Counted from the first letter of the stretch, positions 22,326 through 35,012 are shown. The stretch: DNA of 64,000 bases from Pezicula radicicola (GCA_003008705.1 PDUO01000016.1:931975-995974), one strand, 5' to 3'. Translations and numbers: made by a program. Notes: generated from the letters alone by a model not told the origin.

Positions 22326-25300
22326 ATGAAGCTCTTCTCCCAGCTCTCGCTACTCGCACTAGCTGCGCAAACCATAGCTCTGTCAATTGGTGGCAAGCGA
22401 ATGGTGGTTGAACGGGAAAGCGATGGATTGCAAGACATCGTAAGCGATTGCAATAATTTTGAAAATCAATAACGCCTTAGAGAGCTAACTTCTACATAGG
22501 TCACCTATGATGAACATTCGTTGCTTGTATACGGCGAGCGTATCATGGTATTTAGTGGTGAATTCCATCCATATCGACTACCTGTTCCAGACCTGTGGCT
22601 GGATATATTCCAGAAAGTGAAAGCTTTAGGTTTTAACACGGTCTCATTTTATACACACTGGGCTCTCTTAGAAGGTAATTTACAAATGATATAAGAAACT
22701 ACATGCAGAGATACTTACAAAGAGCTATAGGTGAACCTGGCGTGTACAACGCCAGTGGGATTTTTGCATTTGAACCGTTCTTTGCTGCTGCCAAGGAGGC
22801 TGGAATTTATCTCATTGCCCGTCCGGGACCTTATATCAATGCTGAGTCAAGTGGTGGGGGTTTCCCTGGGTATGTTTTCTTCCTTTTATTTCTGTGTCGA
22901 CGAGTTTATGGATGTTTCAACCTTTTAAATCCCTCGCCAAGTCGTGCCGAATTTCTCAAATGAGCTATTCAAATCAATTGAGTCAGCTGAAGGGAATCAT
23001 AAAGTTATCAGCACAGCTCCCCTATATTTAAGATGAGTGAGACAGTTTCAAATAAGCATCGCTAACCACGGAAAGATGGCTCCAACGCGTCAAAGGTCAA
23101 CTCCGAACGAGAGCACCAGACTACTTGGCTGCAACAGATAACTACGTAGCACATATTGGTGCAACAGTTGCCGCAGCCCAAATTACTAACGGCGGCCCTG
23201 TCATTCTTCTTCAGCCAGAGAATGAGTATACAATCGGGTATGAGGCCATTCCTGGTTTCCCTGATCCGGTGTACTTTGCGTATGTGAAGAAGCAGTATAG
23301 AGATGCTGGTATTATTGTACCATTCATTAATAATGATGCCTGTGAGTCCTAATTGTTTACCGTCTTGTGACGACTGACTCCTACCTCTTCCTTTTGTATT
23401 GTTATACTAAGTCTACTAGATGCATCAGGACTATTTGCCCCGGGCGTTGTTTTCAACGGAACTACGGAAGGTGATGTGGATATTTATGGGCATGATTCAT
23501 ATCCATTAGGATTTGATTGCGCCAACCCTTATACTTGGCCTGCTGGTTCGATTCCTACTTATTTTCACGCAAGTCATGAAGAAGACAGTCCTTCGACATT
23601 TTACTCCTTGAATGAATTTCAAGGTGGATCTTTTGATCCCTGGGGTGGACTGGTGTGTAAACCCAAAAACTCAACCCTATTCCGTTACTTCAGACAGAAG
23701 GCTGAATTTGCCAAATCTAGGGATTTGACCAGTGTGCTACTCTGCTAAATGAAGAATTCGAAAGAGTCTTCTACAAGAATGATTTTGCCTCCGGTGCTGC
23801 TCTGCTGAATCTCTATATGATCTGTAAGTACACTCTTTTTATCTCAACCATGTTCCATCCAAGCTAACTTCACTAGATGGCGGAACTAACTGGGGAAACT
23901 TGGGGCATAGCGGTTCGTAATTTGAGAAATTGTGATGCTTTGTACCTGAAACTGACGAGGATAGGTGGGTATACCAGCTACGACTATGGAGCTAGCATTT
24001 CCGAAAATCGCGAAGTGACCCGCGAGAAATACAGTGAATTGAAGCTTGAAGGAAACTTTATGAAGGTCACCCCAGCATACCTGACTGCGTCTGTCCAACC
24101 AACAGTAAACGGCACTTATGCGAGCACCACAGACATAACAGTGACACCTCTGTTTGGCAATGATACAGTAACCAACTTTTACATTGTCCGTCATACGGAT
24201 TTCCAGCAGGAAACACCAACAAACTATACCCTAAGTCTCAAAACTAGCCAAGGGACACTCTCAATTCCCCAGCTCGGAGGAAGTCTTACTTTGAGTGGCA
24301 GAGACTCTAAATGGCATGTAACTGACTACGATGTTGGAGGAACCACGCTTCTATATTCGACTGCAGAGATCTTCACATGGAAGGATTTCGGCGACAAGAA
24401 AGTGGCTGTTGTGTATGGTGGCCCCGGAGAACTTCATGAACTGGCAGTTGTCAGCAACTCAAGCCAAGCGAAGATTGTTGAGGGTACGGGTGTGATAACT
24501 AAGAGCACTAATGGAAGCGCCATCCTCAACTGGCAGACCACTTCCACAAGAAGAGTTGTTCAAGTGGGAGACCTATTCATATATATCTTGGACCGAAATA
24601 CAGCGTACAATTATTGGGTTCCTGATTTCGTACGTAACGATGCGTGGGGTGCATAGTAAGTCAACCGCGATAATATAAGTTTCGGAGATGCTAATAGACA
24701 ACAAGCTCTACTAACATTGGCAATACAACGTCTGTCATTGTAGAAGCCGGATATCTCATTAGAAACGTCTACGTCGACGGCTCAGCCCTTCATATTAATG
24801 GCGACCTCAACGCTACAGTACCAATCAAAGTTACTGGAGCTCCCTCAACAACCAATAATCTTATCTTCAATGGGCAAACACTTGAATTCACAACAAACAA
24901 CATCACGGGCGAGTGGTCATCTACCCTCAATTACGCGGCACCAGAAATTAGCTTGCCAGATCTCTCAACTCTCGACTGGAAATACCTAGACGATCTCCCC
25001 GAGATCCAAGCATCATACGATGATTCTGCTTGGACGGTTGCTGATCATACGACAACAAACAATTCAGACAACGTCTCAGTGGGCCCATTACTTACCCCGA
25101 CTTCTCTCTACGCCTCAGATTATGGCTACAACACAGGGGTCCTAATCTATCGTGGACACTTTATAGCCCAAGGCAACGAATCTAGCTTATACATCTTAAC
25201 TCAAGGCGGTTCTGCGTTCGGAAGCTCTGTCTGGCTCAATCAAACCTACATTGGCTCATGGGCTGGCGCAGACTACGCCTCGTCCCATAACGCAACGTAC

Positions 25301-26051
25301 ACGCTCCCCAATCTCATCGCCGGTAAAAAATATATCATCACTGTTGTAATTGACAACAACGGACTCGACGAAAACTGGACAGTTGGCGAAGATGAAATGA
25401 AGGATCCCCGCGGAATTCTCAACTACAACATCAACGGCGCCCAAAACTACGTTACGTGGAAATTAACTGGAAATCTGGGTGGCGAGTCTTATGTCGATAA
25501 AGTACGAGGGCCTCTGAATGAAGGCGGTTTGTACGCTGAGAGGCAGGGATTCACACAGCCTGATCCACCAAATGGGAACTGGGCTTCTGGAAACCCCCAG
25601 ACGGGCATTAGCGAGGCTGGAGTAGGTTTCTGGCAGGCAGACTTTGATTTGGATTTGCCGAAGAATTATGACATTCCTATTACCTTCAACTTTGGTAATA
25701 CTACAATCGATGGTGCTACCGCAGACTACAGGGCTCAACTTTGGGTTAATGGGTATCAATTTGGAAAGTAAGTATTTAATCCATTCTCTCTCAAAACTTG
25801 GGTGCCACTTACTGACTCTATTCGACAGGTACATCAATAATGTTGGCCCTCAAACATCATTCCCAGTACCACAGGGTATCCTCAATTACTATGGTAAGAA
25901 TTGGCTGGTAGTCGAGATCTGGGCACAGCAAACCAACGGTGCTTATTTATCTAATTTCACGATTGAAGCTGGTGTACCGGTTTGGACTTCGTTGGATGCT
26001 CCTACACTAGCTCCGGCGCCTAGCTATAGTGAGAGAGCGGGTGCTTATTAG
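22326..26051 (+). CDS. secreted GH35 beta-galactosidase, 1013 aa
   Basis: Extracellular exo-enzyme removing terminal beta-galactose from plant cell-wall side chains or lactose. Ten exons assemble in frame to 1014 codons: 22326-22439, 22500-22674, 22731-22869, 23076-23341, 23420-23652, 23721-23823, 23877-23912, 23965-24655, 24706-25767, 25829-26051. Residues 1-19 are a signal peptide. The GH35 barrel shows [20 protein letters not shown], the acid/base Glu in Q-P-E-N-E-Y (about residue 191) and the nucleophile Glu in [13 protein letters not shown] (about 295). Then [11 protein letters not shown] leads into the domain-2 and jelly-roll region with many N-glycosylation sequons. Length matches the large fungal LacA type. 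Exon 7 is only 36 bases with a GTTCGT donor. The gene looks intact and faces the GH92 gene tail to tail. Confidence 0.93.
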
Positions 26052-26589
26052 TTAAGTTGGTTGGAGATTATAGTGAGATGTGAAAAGGTGCTTTAAATGA
26101 GCATCACTTCGGTGATTGTCGCTTAATAGCTTACTTACTACTTACATACTCTGTGCCCATTTACACTAGATTCTAGCTTGTTAAACAATCTAGATAATCT
26201 GCGAGAATTCTATATTTCCTAAGCAAATATCAGTCTATAAAAATTTACCGTTAGAGAGGTCTAAGCATTAACCCGCCCCTACAACTAGCTTTTCTCTTTT
26301 ATTTCAAAACTATCTGCTATCCTTAACACTCTTAAAATAGTAATTAACCCTTAGAATAAGCATGAATTTTCTGTGGAAGTATAAGCTGAAGTTAACTAAG
26401 CTCTGGAAAGACGACTATAAAAACTAAGCGATCGTTTGTAAAAAAGCCTACAATTAAGCGAGCACCTTTGAGATATCCTTTGAGGCTTCTTGTTATTTGC
26501 GTAGTTTCTCTTTTTGGTGTATACAACTCTAGTATTAGGCCACAGATATCTTTGTAGCTTGCTATCAATTTTCGAAGTGAAAAGCGAGC
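26052..26589. other. convergent intergenic region between GH35 and GH92
   Basis: About 540 AT-rich bases serving as shared 3' flank of two converging genes. No frame, repeat or RNA gene is seen. Confidence 0.6.
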
Positions 26590-29272
26590 TCAAATATGAC
26601 CAGGGCTAGGTGGCACATCTCCAACATCCCAAGCGATCTGCTCCTCTCCAAGTACAAACTCAACAACAGCACCACCATTCCCCACAAGGTCCTCATGAGA
26701 AATCCAACTCTGATTCCAAGCAACACCATTAACCTTTACACTCTGAACATAAAATCCTTGACCACCCTGTCTATCAGCTGTAACCCTCAAAGTACCATTC
26801 GCCAACTTCAAACTAATATCATCGAACCACGGTGATAATAGTAAATAAACCGGTTGAGTAACAACAGGATAAAATCCGATCATAGACCAAACAAGCCAAC
26901 TACTAAGAGCACCCGCATCATCATTACCAGGTAATCCACTCCTCCCATTACCATAAAAATCATCAATAATCTCATGAACTCTCATAACAGATTTATACTG
27001 TTTTCCACCTAAATAATTATATAGAAATGGAGTCATGAAACTAGGTTCGTTGCCTGGATTAAATATCATAGTACCGATGCCATTTCCTCCTAATGCTGAT
27101 TCCGAGAGTCCGGGTATAAACATTGTGTCGAGACGTGCTTCTGCTGTTTCTAAACCGCCTATTAGAGTGATTAAAGTTTCCATGTCGAATGGTATTGTCC
27201 AGCTGTATTCCCATGGTACTCCTTCGTAGGATATGGAAGACCATTCGCAGGCTCCACAGGATAGGGGATCGTAATCTGCCATGACTGTTCCGTTCGCATA
27301 GGTTGGTGCAAGGAAGCCGGTGAAGTTAAGGGATGAGATATCTGCGTGCCAGATATTTTGCCAACCACTATAAAAGATTGTCAATAAAAGACTCCTCTTC
27401 CAAAGTGTGGTTACGTACGAAGAACGATTGAGATACAAAGCGGTATCCTGTGGCGCTTCTCCCCTTGCTACTTGACTGAGTGCGAAGTCATTAAGACTAT
27501 ATTCCACCGTCTTACTAACACATCTTCCTTTATTCGGTGTAATGAAACCGTACTGGTGCCAATCATTAAGCGCACCTCTTCCATCTTTAGTACTTCCTGT
27601 TAAATCTTCCCAGTCGAGGTTGTTATAAGGGAGGACTTCCGCATTAGTTTTCATAGCTAGGTATCCATCTGTCCAGTTAATTCCGCCTCTTACTCCCTTG
27701 ACATATGCATCTGCCAGAACATTATCTGCATTGGAGCCACCTTGAACCTATAAAGTGTCAACTTGAGTAAATAGTTGAAGTTAAAGTGGATCCGAGAGGA
27801 TTATTAGAAGTATGACCTACACGACCATTATAGTTATGACTCCTCCCATCAGGCATAAACCTCTCATGTCTCCAAATATCAATAAGCGACCTAACAATAC
27901 CCTCAAGTCTCGCGGGAACAATAAGTGTATGCAAAGCATGCAAACAACGAAAAGTATCCCAAATAGTATAAAAATCATCATAATAAGGTTCCTCAGATTC
28001 CCAATTCGGATTCTCTCCCGTTCGATCGGAAGGTAATAAATGAGAACGGTACAATGCTGAATAAAACATTTCTAGGAGGGTGTTATTGTCGGTTTTTACT
28101 TGGATGGTGGATAAGATTTCGGAATTCCAGGTGTCTTGTGCTGAAGAGATGGTGGTGTTGAGATCCCAGTGTGGGATCTCGGAGGCGAGGAATTGACAGG
28201 CTTTGTCTGAGGAGATCCATGATATGCCGACTTTGGAAATTACGGTCGTTGCGTTTGAGGGGAACGAGAAGAGAGCTCCGATTCGATTTGCGTAGTCATA
28301 TCCTAGAGTTCCGCCGGTTATAGAGGTAGCGTTGATGAATGTTGCTTTTGAATCTGTTGTATTAGGCCAGAAAGGATCTGTATATTTGCCAGAGAACATT
28401 TTGAAATCCGATGGTGTGGTGTCGAAATTGCTGCAGAAGTAAACTCTGTAATCACCTCCTATTCATGTGGTGATGATTAGCAAACACAGAGTAGTATAGA
28501 AGAAATTGTTAGTGATTTGTGACTGACCTGAAGCCCAACCTTCACGATAGACTCCATATCCTGAATACCAACTTCCATCTTGACTCGTCTCAATGAATCC
28601 ATTACTATACCACTGCTCTTTCTTCCCTGTGGCTGGTAGAAAATGGCTGAGATCTACCACGATATACTTCTGGCCATCTTCCGGATACGTATATTTCATT
28701 ATCCCAGCATGATGCGTAGCGCTCATTTCTGCGATAACCCCATTTGCAAGACTGGTTTTATAGTATCCAACGTCTGCAGTATCTGGTACGATGCGATGTT
28801 GCATATAGGTGAGATTATCCATTAAATTAACTCCTTCTAGAGTAGTGAGTGGCATCTGTGGGATAAGACCATATGTAGGAGCTCCCTATGTCTTTATCAG
28901 CAACAATTTACACGTAAGTATAGAAACTGAGCGCGAACACCAGTGCCAGACTCATGCAACATAGAAATTCCAGTTACGTTTCCATCTGGCGTATAGCCTG
29001 CGTTTGCCGAAAAGGATACATTCCATCTAAAAGTTATCAGTAAATTTAAATTGTTTAGGGAATATGACTTACCTTGTAGTATCGATGCCGACTTTCACTG
29101 CGCCGAAAGGAAGACTGGCCCCTGGAAATACATTGCCACTAATATAGGAGCTTCCGCTAACAGGCCCTTCAGTACCAATAAAATGGTTAACGTATTGGGT
29201 GAGGTCTTGGATACTTGTAGCTTCTATTATAGGTGCGAAAACGACCGAACAGAAAAGTAACGCTTTCAACAT
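26590..29272 (-). CDS. secreted GH92 alpha-1,2-mannosidase, 796 aa
   Basis: Calcium-dependent inverting exo-alpha-mannosidase acting on mannan or N-glycans outside the cell. Six exons join in frame (797 codons with stop): 29272-29073, 29026-28939, 28885-28528, 28458-27821, 27747-27419, 27367-26590. A signal peptide covers residues 1 to about 19. The N-terminal beta-sandwich shows V-N-H-F-I-G-T-E-G and G-N-V-F-P-G-A-S-L-P-F-G. The (alpha/alpha)6 domain shows Y-T-I-W-D-T-F-R-C-L-H, G-R-V-Q-G-G-S-N-A-D and, near residue 685, G-N-D-D-A-G-A-L-S-S-W, the family's metal and catalytic-base region. Exon 2 appears to end at a GTTCGC donor, the only one that keeps frame. The last intron (27418-27368) is in frame and would insert 17 foreign residues if retained. 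The gene looks intact. Confidence 0.92.
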
Positions 29273-29330
29273 CCTAGCGGTAGTCCGGCTCGCCTACACA
29301 GGACCAAGGTAACGTGACTTCAGTTCTGGA

Positions 29331-29506
29331 ATCCCCCGCTTGATATGCGAAACTTAGCAGAAGCAAAAAAGAAAAGTTAAGGAGTAGTGAGAGTAAGTCA
29401 AATTCAATTATATATATATTTAAAGTACGGTACCTTTCTCACCGCCACCCCCGCACAGAGCTGAGTGCCAAGGGACCATTGTTTACTGAGGGGAAACAAG
29501 GCGGGG
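29331..29506 (-). promoter_or_regulatory. putative promoter of the GH92 gene: three CreA-like sites and a TATA run
   Basis: Upstream of the minus-strand start at 29272 there are three exact GCGGGG matches to the CreA/Mig1 consensus, at 29334-29339 and 29449-29454 (read on the minus strand) and 29501-29506 (plus strand). A TATATATATA run lies at 29409-29420. The clustering within 175 bases makes carbon-catabolite repression a reasonable inference. Confidence 0.5.
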
Positions 29507-29860
29507 GATCTTTATCCGGAGCAAAAGTGGGACAATAAAAGATTTTATAATAAGCACAGGTATCTTCCAGGAAAGTGGAGCATAACTTCTAGAGAAAAGT
29601 GTCTGTGTATTCGGCTCTGCCTTGCCATATAGGACGGTAATAAGTGTTCGGAAGCTGTGATTTAAGTACACCTCTCGTAAGACATCGCTTGTGCCTTGCT
29701 CGCTTAATCAAATTGTCATCTGGCTGTACGAACATAGGATCTACTATTCTACGGACTATCTTACCATTCCTCTTTCAAATTACCACGTTTCTTCTACACT
29801 AACCATCCTTCTCTTATATAACAAACCATCCAAACTAATGAGCCACAAGCCCATGTTTCT

Positions 29861-30892
29861 CTACCAACGCCCAGTAGCTTCTCGCTGTAGCCTTTCGCAT
29901 CTTCTTCCCAATAATGATAAATAAGAAAGGCAAGCTCCATAGCAACACCCAATTATACCAACAGCAGTATAGATATTCCGCACTCCAGTGGCATCAATCC
30001 ACGGTGTTACCCCATAATTAAAAGCGAAGCCCATTGAGTTACGAATACAAATCATAGTCACGAGGCCATCGCCTGAGATCTCTTTGTAGGAATCGATAAT
30101 ATAATTAATGGCGATTGCGCTACCAACGGGGAAGGTACCAACAATGAACACTAGGCCGCAAGAAGTTATGAGGTTGACCAGGACGACGCGCTCACCAGAA
30201 TTTTTGCTTCTGCATGAAGGCTTTCCTGCTGATTACTTCTCCTAATAGAGTCTCGGTCTGTGGTGGCAAAGTGGACATGTGCTTCTGCTCGGCGCTGGGA
30301 GACTCGTTGGAAGCCTTGTCGGCTTCGGGTTCGGCTTCGTCGATTTCGACAGCTTCGTCTCGTACGGGTGGACGGTAGAACATGGTCTCTTCCAGGAGAA
30401 AGAACTTGGCTATCAATCATGTGGCGGAGATTATGGATGCAATGAACTGAATCCACTGCCAGCCCAAATTGGTAGCAATAAATCCGGCAGGTACAGCTCC
30501 TAGAAAAGGAATTCCAAACAATATCCAGCAGTACATACCAATCCAGAAGCCTCTGTCGTGTGCAACAAACACAACGGAAATACAAATCTGGATTAACGTC
30601 TTGATAGGTCCATTGAAGAATCCAATGAGTACCCTGTTGACGTACCATTCCCCGGAAGAGCTCACATAGGAGGTCCAGACAGAGCACGCCAGCATACCGA
30701 TAGCACCAAGAAGCAGTTACTGGAATCACGTCGGTATGAAGAATATGATGTACTATGGTGACTGTTGAACAAAACGAAGAGAGATATCTGGGTGATAAAT
30801 AGGGTTGATCGAATTTGAAGAAGCAAGCGCTTCTTTGACTCCAAATCTAAAATTCTTGCCCAAGCAACTGGGTGTCGATAACTAGAAACCAG
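29861..30892 (-). pseudogene. MFS transporter relic (allantoate-permease-like), truncated and internally deleted
   Basis: Remains of a fungal anion:cation symporter of the major facilitator superfamily. The middle block (30695-30417) reads well as transmembrane helices, with V-L-I-G-F-F-N-G-P-I, G-M-Y-C-W-I-L-F-G-I-P and L-G-W-Q-W-I-Q-F. An in-frame TGA at 30419-30417 interrupts it; the same frame then continues through E-E-T-M-F-Y-R-P and an acidic loop. After K-Q-K-F-W (about 30190) the frame breaks, and the next homologous piece (30174-29861, V-G-T-F-P-V-G-S-A-I) belongs to the last helices, so several helices are gone. At the right end stops fall between the first helix remnants, and the start and first helix are missing. 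It faces away from the amidohydrolase relic. Confidence 0.8.
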
Positions 30893-30966
30893 CATGGGCT
30901 TCAGAGTGAGTGATATCTCGTTCTATTAGAAAACCCAATACTACAATCAAGAGACCTTAGTAGAAA

Positions 30967-31911
30967 ATGGCAAACAGATTCGGCTTCACAGCCGTACAGG
31001 AGGCCTCGGCTAATACCGTGTATCTCGAAGCAGCAAAGAAGTTGGATGAGATGGGGATGTTGTATTTTGGGGAGCTGCATTCAGCCAAGAAGTACCTGAG
31101 ACACTCATCAACAGCATTAATGCCGCCTATCGTTACGAGAAAAAGCACTTCAACCCCAATTTTGTCAAGTTCTGGCTGGATGGTGTGCCATGGGAGCCGC
31201 ATCTCACCCACTACCCACTCGCTGACGATGGGAAACCAGACTACAAAAAGATTCTGGTGCTACCAAGCATCTTCGCTGACGCCATCGAGCGATTCGACAA
31301 AGAAGGACGCACTTGCAAGGTGCATGTGTGTGCAGGGTTCAGCACGCTTCGCTCTCGACACATTCGAGGACATGCGCAAACGACGCCCGAATGGGCCAAA
31401 GCACGAACAGGCTCGCAATATGGATGTCCATGTGGATGACTTTGCCCGATACAAGAGACTTGGGATCACTGCTGAAATGAGTCCAGCGATCTGGCAAGAG
31501 GCTGACTACCAACCCGAGCACAACCCGGCATCTGTATATCCATTTGCAGGCTTGCGCAAGGCTGGAGCACTACTCACAATTGGCAGCAACTGGGCTTTTG
31601 CGCCAGAGACTCCGAATATCTTTCCAGGGCTCCAGGCGTTGTTACAGGGCCGCAAGGGCTGGGAGATGGACAAGGAAGATATCCTCCATATCGTGACTAC
31701 TGATGATGCTAAGGCCGTAGGCAAAGAGGGAACTCAAGGAACAATTGAACAGGGAAAGCGAAAGCTGGCCAAATTCATTGTTCTTGATAGGAATCTGGTA
31801 ACGGAGAAAGATGTCAGCACGACAATAGTCTTGAAGACGTTCGTTGAGGGGAAACAATTGCACGATTATGAGAGCGATGAGCTGAAGCATTTCCAGGGAA
31901 GGCCTGGGTAG
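30967..31911 (+). pseudogene. YtcJ-like amidohydrolase relic, N-terminally truncated, two frameshifts
   Basis: Relic of a metal-dependent amidohydrolase (YtcJ-like, normally near 530-550 aa). Homology starts mid-protein at G-F-T-A-V-Q-E-A-S-A-N, so about 200 N-terminal residues, including the usual H-x-H metal motif, are absent. The frame shifts near 31090: the middle part (F-W-L-D-G-V-P-W-E-P-H-L-T-H-Y-P-L-A-D-D-G-K) lies in another frame up to about 31335. The first frame then resumes with A-R-F-A-L-D-T-F-E-D-M and runs through T-A-E-M-S-P-A-I-W, T-I-G-S-N-W-A to a normal C-terminus. The second shift destroys the expected H-x-x-G-D segment. It starts only about 75 bases from the MFS relic, leaving no room for promoters or the missing 5' ends. 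Confidence 0.82.
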
Positions 31912-32846
31912 ATGGTATACTTGTAGACTTTGAGTGTCTTAACAGTGAACTTCGAGGATATAACAGAGCTATATGTAGTAGCCAACAGGTTTTTGAATTA
32001 TTCTGCAGAAAGAGTGAATGTTCAAAAAGACTTTGTTCTGTCAATGCACTATTCTCAATGTGGAAGGTGTTAGTTCCCATTGATAAGACAAGGAAATAGG
32101 ATCGTGCCCCCTAACCATCTGGCACTTAAGCCTTACTAGAGTCTATTTAAGTATTTAGATGTAAGTTATTGTCACTTTAACTCAAGGTAAACATTTAGCC
32201 TCTAAGGATCCTATAAAGTTAAGCTAAGTATTTAAAGTAAGATACTTCTAGTCCCCTTAGATTTAGTAATACTTTGTCTTTATCTATATTTAAAATTGGG
32301 TAATATCTACAGCGTAAAGTATAGCTTACTCTTTTAACCTGTTACGATTATGATAATTATAGGCAGAGAATCTATTCTAGCTCGCTTAATTTCAGTCACG
32401 ATTGAGAAGGCTGGTAAGCCCTTGGGACTACGGAGGACAATTCTGAGCTGCTTTTGTCACGACTAAATAGACTTTTAAAGGGCCACGGAGCAGCGTTTAG
32501 ATTGAAGAATTTGGAGAATGGTTTGAACCCTATATTACTGAGGCACAGTTTAGAGGAGGTTATAGTTTGACCTTCAGGTTATATATAAGTCCAGTAATTA
32601 CATAAAATGTCTCCATTATTTACTGTGCAGAAATGTGTCAAAAACAATCCAGGCGTGTTTCAATGCTTCATTACCATTTAGCATTGTTTCCAACTTGTTT
32701 CTTGCCTTTCTTGCCTTGTGAAATACCGTCAAGCCCTCTAAGTCCTAGTCCTTTTCAAGGATTTTCGTCAATCGTAAGTCGCCCAAGCAGATCCGACTAG
32801 CGTGTCGTTGTGATCGCTCAGTTCTTCCACCTTTGATATGTCCTCT
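31912..32846. other. AT-rich intergenic tract
   Basis: About 930 bases with no credible frame. TA-rich blocks from 32130 to 32350 resemble the other mutated tracts of the window. I see no terminal repeats. Confidence 0.5.
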
Positions 32847-34462
32847 CTAGGAGAATATCCCTGTTGAAGAATTCTCCAATTTCTTCAGAGCATATGCCCG
32901 GTGTACTGGCGAAGGACTCCATGTGGATATGACATTTAGTGAGAAGACTGTTGTCATAAATAGACTACTAGCCGGGGATTTCGAACAGGTATCTACATAG
33001 TCAACAGCGCCTAATACTAATTCAGAATGGTGAACGGCTTGATCTTGATAGCCGCTACTTGCTGCGTCCATTGAGGCCAGGAGAGAAAAGCATATCAAGT
33101 ACGCGGCGTGGCGGATCGCAGCTAGACACCCGTTAAAAGGATCCAAAAATGCCGTTGGTGATGATTCAACTTGAGCGGGAAGCTCTTCAACGTTCTGAAT
33201 CTGATTATCTAGCTTTAAGATCAAGCCAGATAGGCTAGTTCGGAATTTCTGCAGGGACTTTTGTAAGTTCAAAGGGGGGGTTATGTAGATCATGCTGTTT
33301 GCAAGGAGAATGAGCTCTGGAATCGAGAGGACGACGTCGACTAGATGGTCAAGTTGTGTTTTTGGTCTCTGAAATGGTATCGTTTTCCAATGTTCCTGAG
33401 CAAATACATGTGGTGTTCTCAGTACAACAGATGCAAATGCCTGCAATATGTTATTAGAGTCGGATGAAACGATCTTTTCTCAGGCTTGAAATTAAGAATA
33501 CTTACTACTCCAAGCCTTACGGTACGAAATAGTTGGTGAATAAACCTAAACTGACACCCTTCCGGACCTTTCGCCTGTAACAGGGTTACAGCCGCATCAA
33601 GGTGCTGCATCCAAGCCAATGGGGTTGTCTTGATAGCAAGCTCGAGGTAACACATCATGATAGTAGCGCAGATAGCTTCCTCAGATGCTGGGGTTTGGCT
33701 TGCATGCTGTTGCATTGCGCCCTGACAGATATCTGCACGTCGAGTTTCTAACGCCTTGGCGTAGGTCCTCCGAGCTTCAGTTTGAATAGATATCTCACCG
33801 TTGAGGATCCCATAAAATGCCATGAATGTAGCACGGGCAGAGTATTTCATCGTGAGGCTTGTAAATGTGGTCGCCATTCGGACGGGTAACTTGCTTAACC
33901 ATGAACATGAACCCATCGTCTCGATTCCTCCACCGCATGCATCAAAGAAATGAGAAAAGAATAGTTGCTCAAATGCCTCAGCACGTGACGGTTGATAATA
34001 GGATGGCAAAACGGGTATGAATATATCCCTTGATGATTCGGTCAGAACTGGAGTATCGAAGGTCCCAGATTTTGATGTGTCTGCTGTAGGGAGAGCATAT
34101 TGTACTACTGGCTGCAATGCTTCATTGGAGTTGTTAGAATTAGGAGAATGATAGCTAGATGCGGAAATTTTCCTAATCTGGCTTATTTCCGATGAATTAG
34201 TGAGACTGTTTGACGGCCAGGTGGGTGTCTCGGAAGCAATAACATAGAATGTGCCAGTTATTGGTCCCGGGCATTTCTTTCGATATTTCTTGCATTGCGT
34301 GCATTCCGGAAGGGTCTCGTCACACTATAGGGCGAAAAGGTGAGGAAAATGTAAATAGTGCTAGTAGAGAAGCAAGGAGGAGACTATCCGGGATCTACTT
34401 ACCTTAATGCGACGCTGTCGGCAGGTGCGACAACCCCTACTTCGTCCACCAGTTCTCGCCAT
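32847..34462 (-). CDS. Zn2Cys6 transcription factor, 490 aa
   Basis: Fungal nuclear regulator with an N-terminal binuclear zinc cluster. Exons are 34462-34403, 34324-33506 and 33440-32847 (491 codons with stop). The first splice falls inside the zinc cluster and joins it into C-x2-C-x6-C-x6-C-x2-C-x6-C at residues 11-38 (C-R-T-C-R-Q-R-R-I-K-C, then C-T-Q-C-K-K-Y-R-K-K-C). The rest is a helical regulatory region with R-A-E-A-F-E-Q-L-F-F near residue 145 and C-Y-L-E-L-A, typical of the fungal-specific factors of the DUF3468 type. No frame damage is visible. It may once have controlled the neighbouring transporter/amidohydrolase pair, which is now dead; that is inference from position only. It is divergent from the alpha/beta hydrolase, with about 550 bases between start codons. 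Confidence 0.9.
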
Positions 34463-35012
34463 TTTCCATCAAAGGCCATGGATTGATCGTAGGGCCAATA
34501 AGTGGAGAGAGAGAATGTAAAACAAAGACGCAAACTATCGTGAAGTCGTAAGGTGCCTTTCGTACAATCGAACAGTAGATTTCCAATCATCGCTCGCGTA
34601 AAAGGAGCACTAATCATATGCAGTTAGTTTCGCGAGATTCCCCATAATCTCGTGCCCACAGAGGTGGAGATGTATTACAAAGCAGCAGAAATTCAGACGC
34701 TAGGTATGTATCTCTTCATCAGTTAGAGAGAAGAGAGAATATGATATCACAACCTGAACTATTTGGGTCATTGCAGGTTCTTTTGATTGGGTGAGTAGGT
34801 TCATGTGTGAGTAAGAACCTGTATAGACGATTTGTCAGAGCTCGAGTTTCGAAAATCTAAGAAATTGAAAAGTAAAGTATATATTGCACAATCGAACGGA
34901 TCTTGATTCATTAGAATCTTGGTGCTCTACTCTCCTATTCAGAGAAGTAACCTGTCAACCTACTACTCTCTCTTAGCCTTCTCTCAGCTCAATCGAGATT
35001 CAAAATCGCAGG

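Noticed and set aside
27368..27418. In-frame read-through of the last GH92 intron
   Set aside because: Although open, it adds 17 unrelated residues between R-S-S and G-W-Q-N-I-W and has consensus GTACGT and ATAG ends, so it is treated as an intron.
31185..31439. Separate 84-codon gene overlapping the amidohydrolase
   Set aside because: It is the middle of the same protein in a shifted frame (F-W-L-D-G-V-P-W-E-P), not an independent gene.
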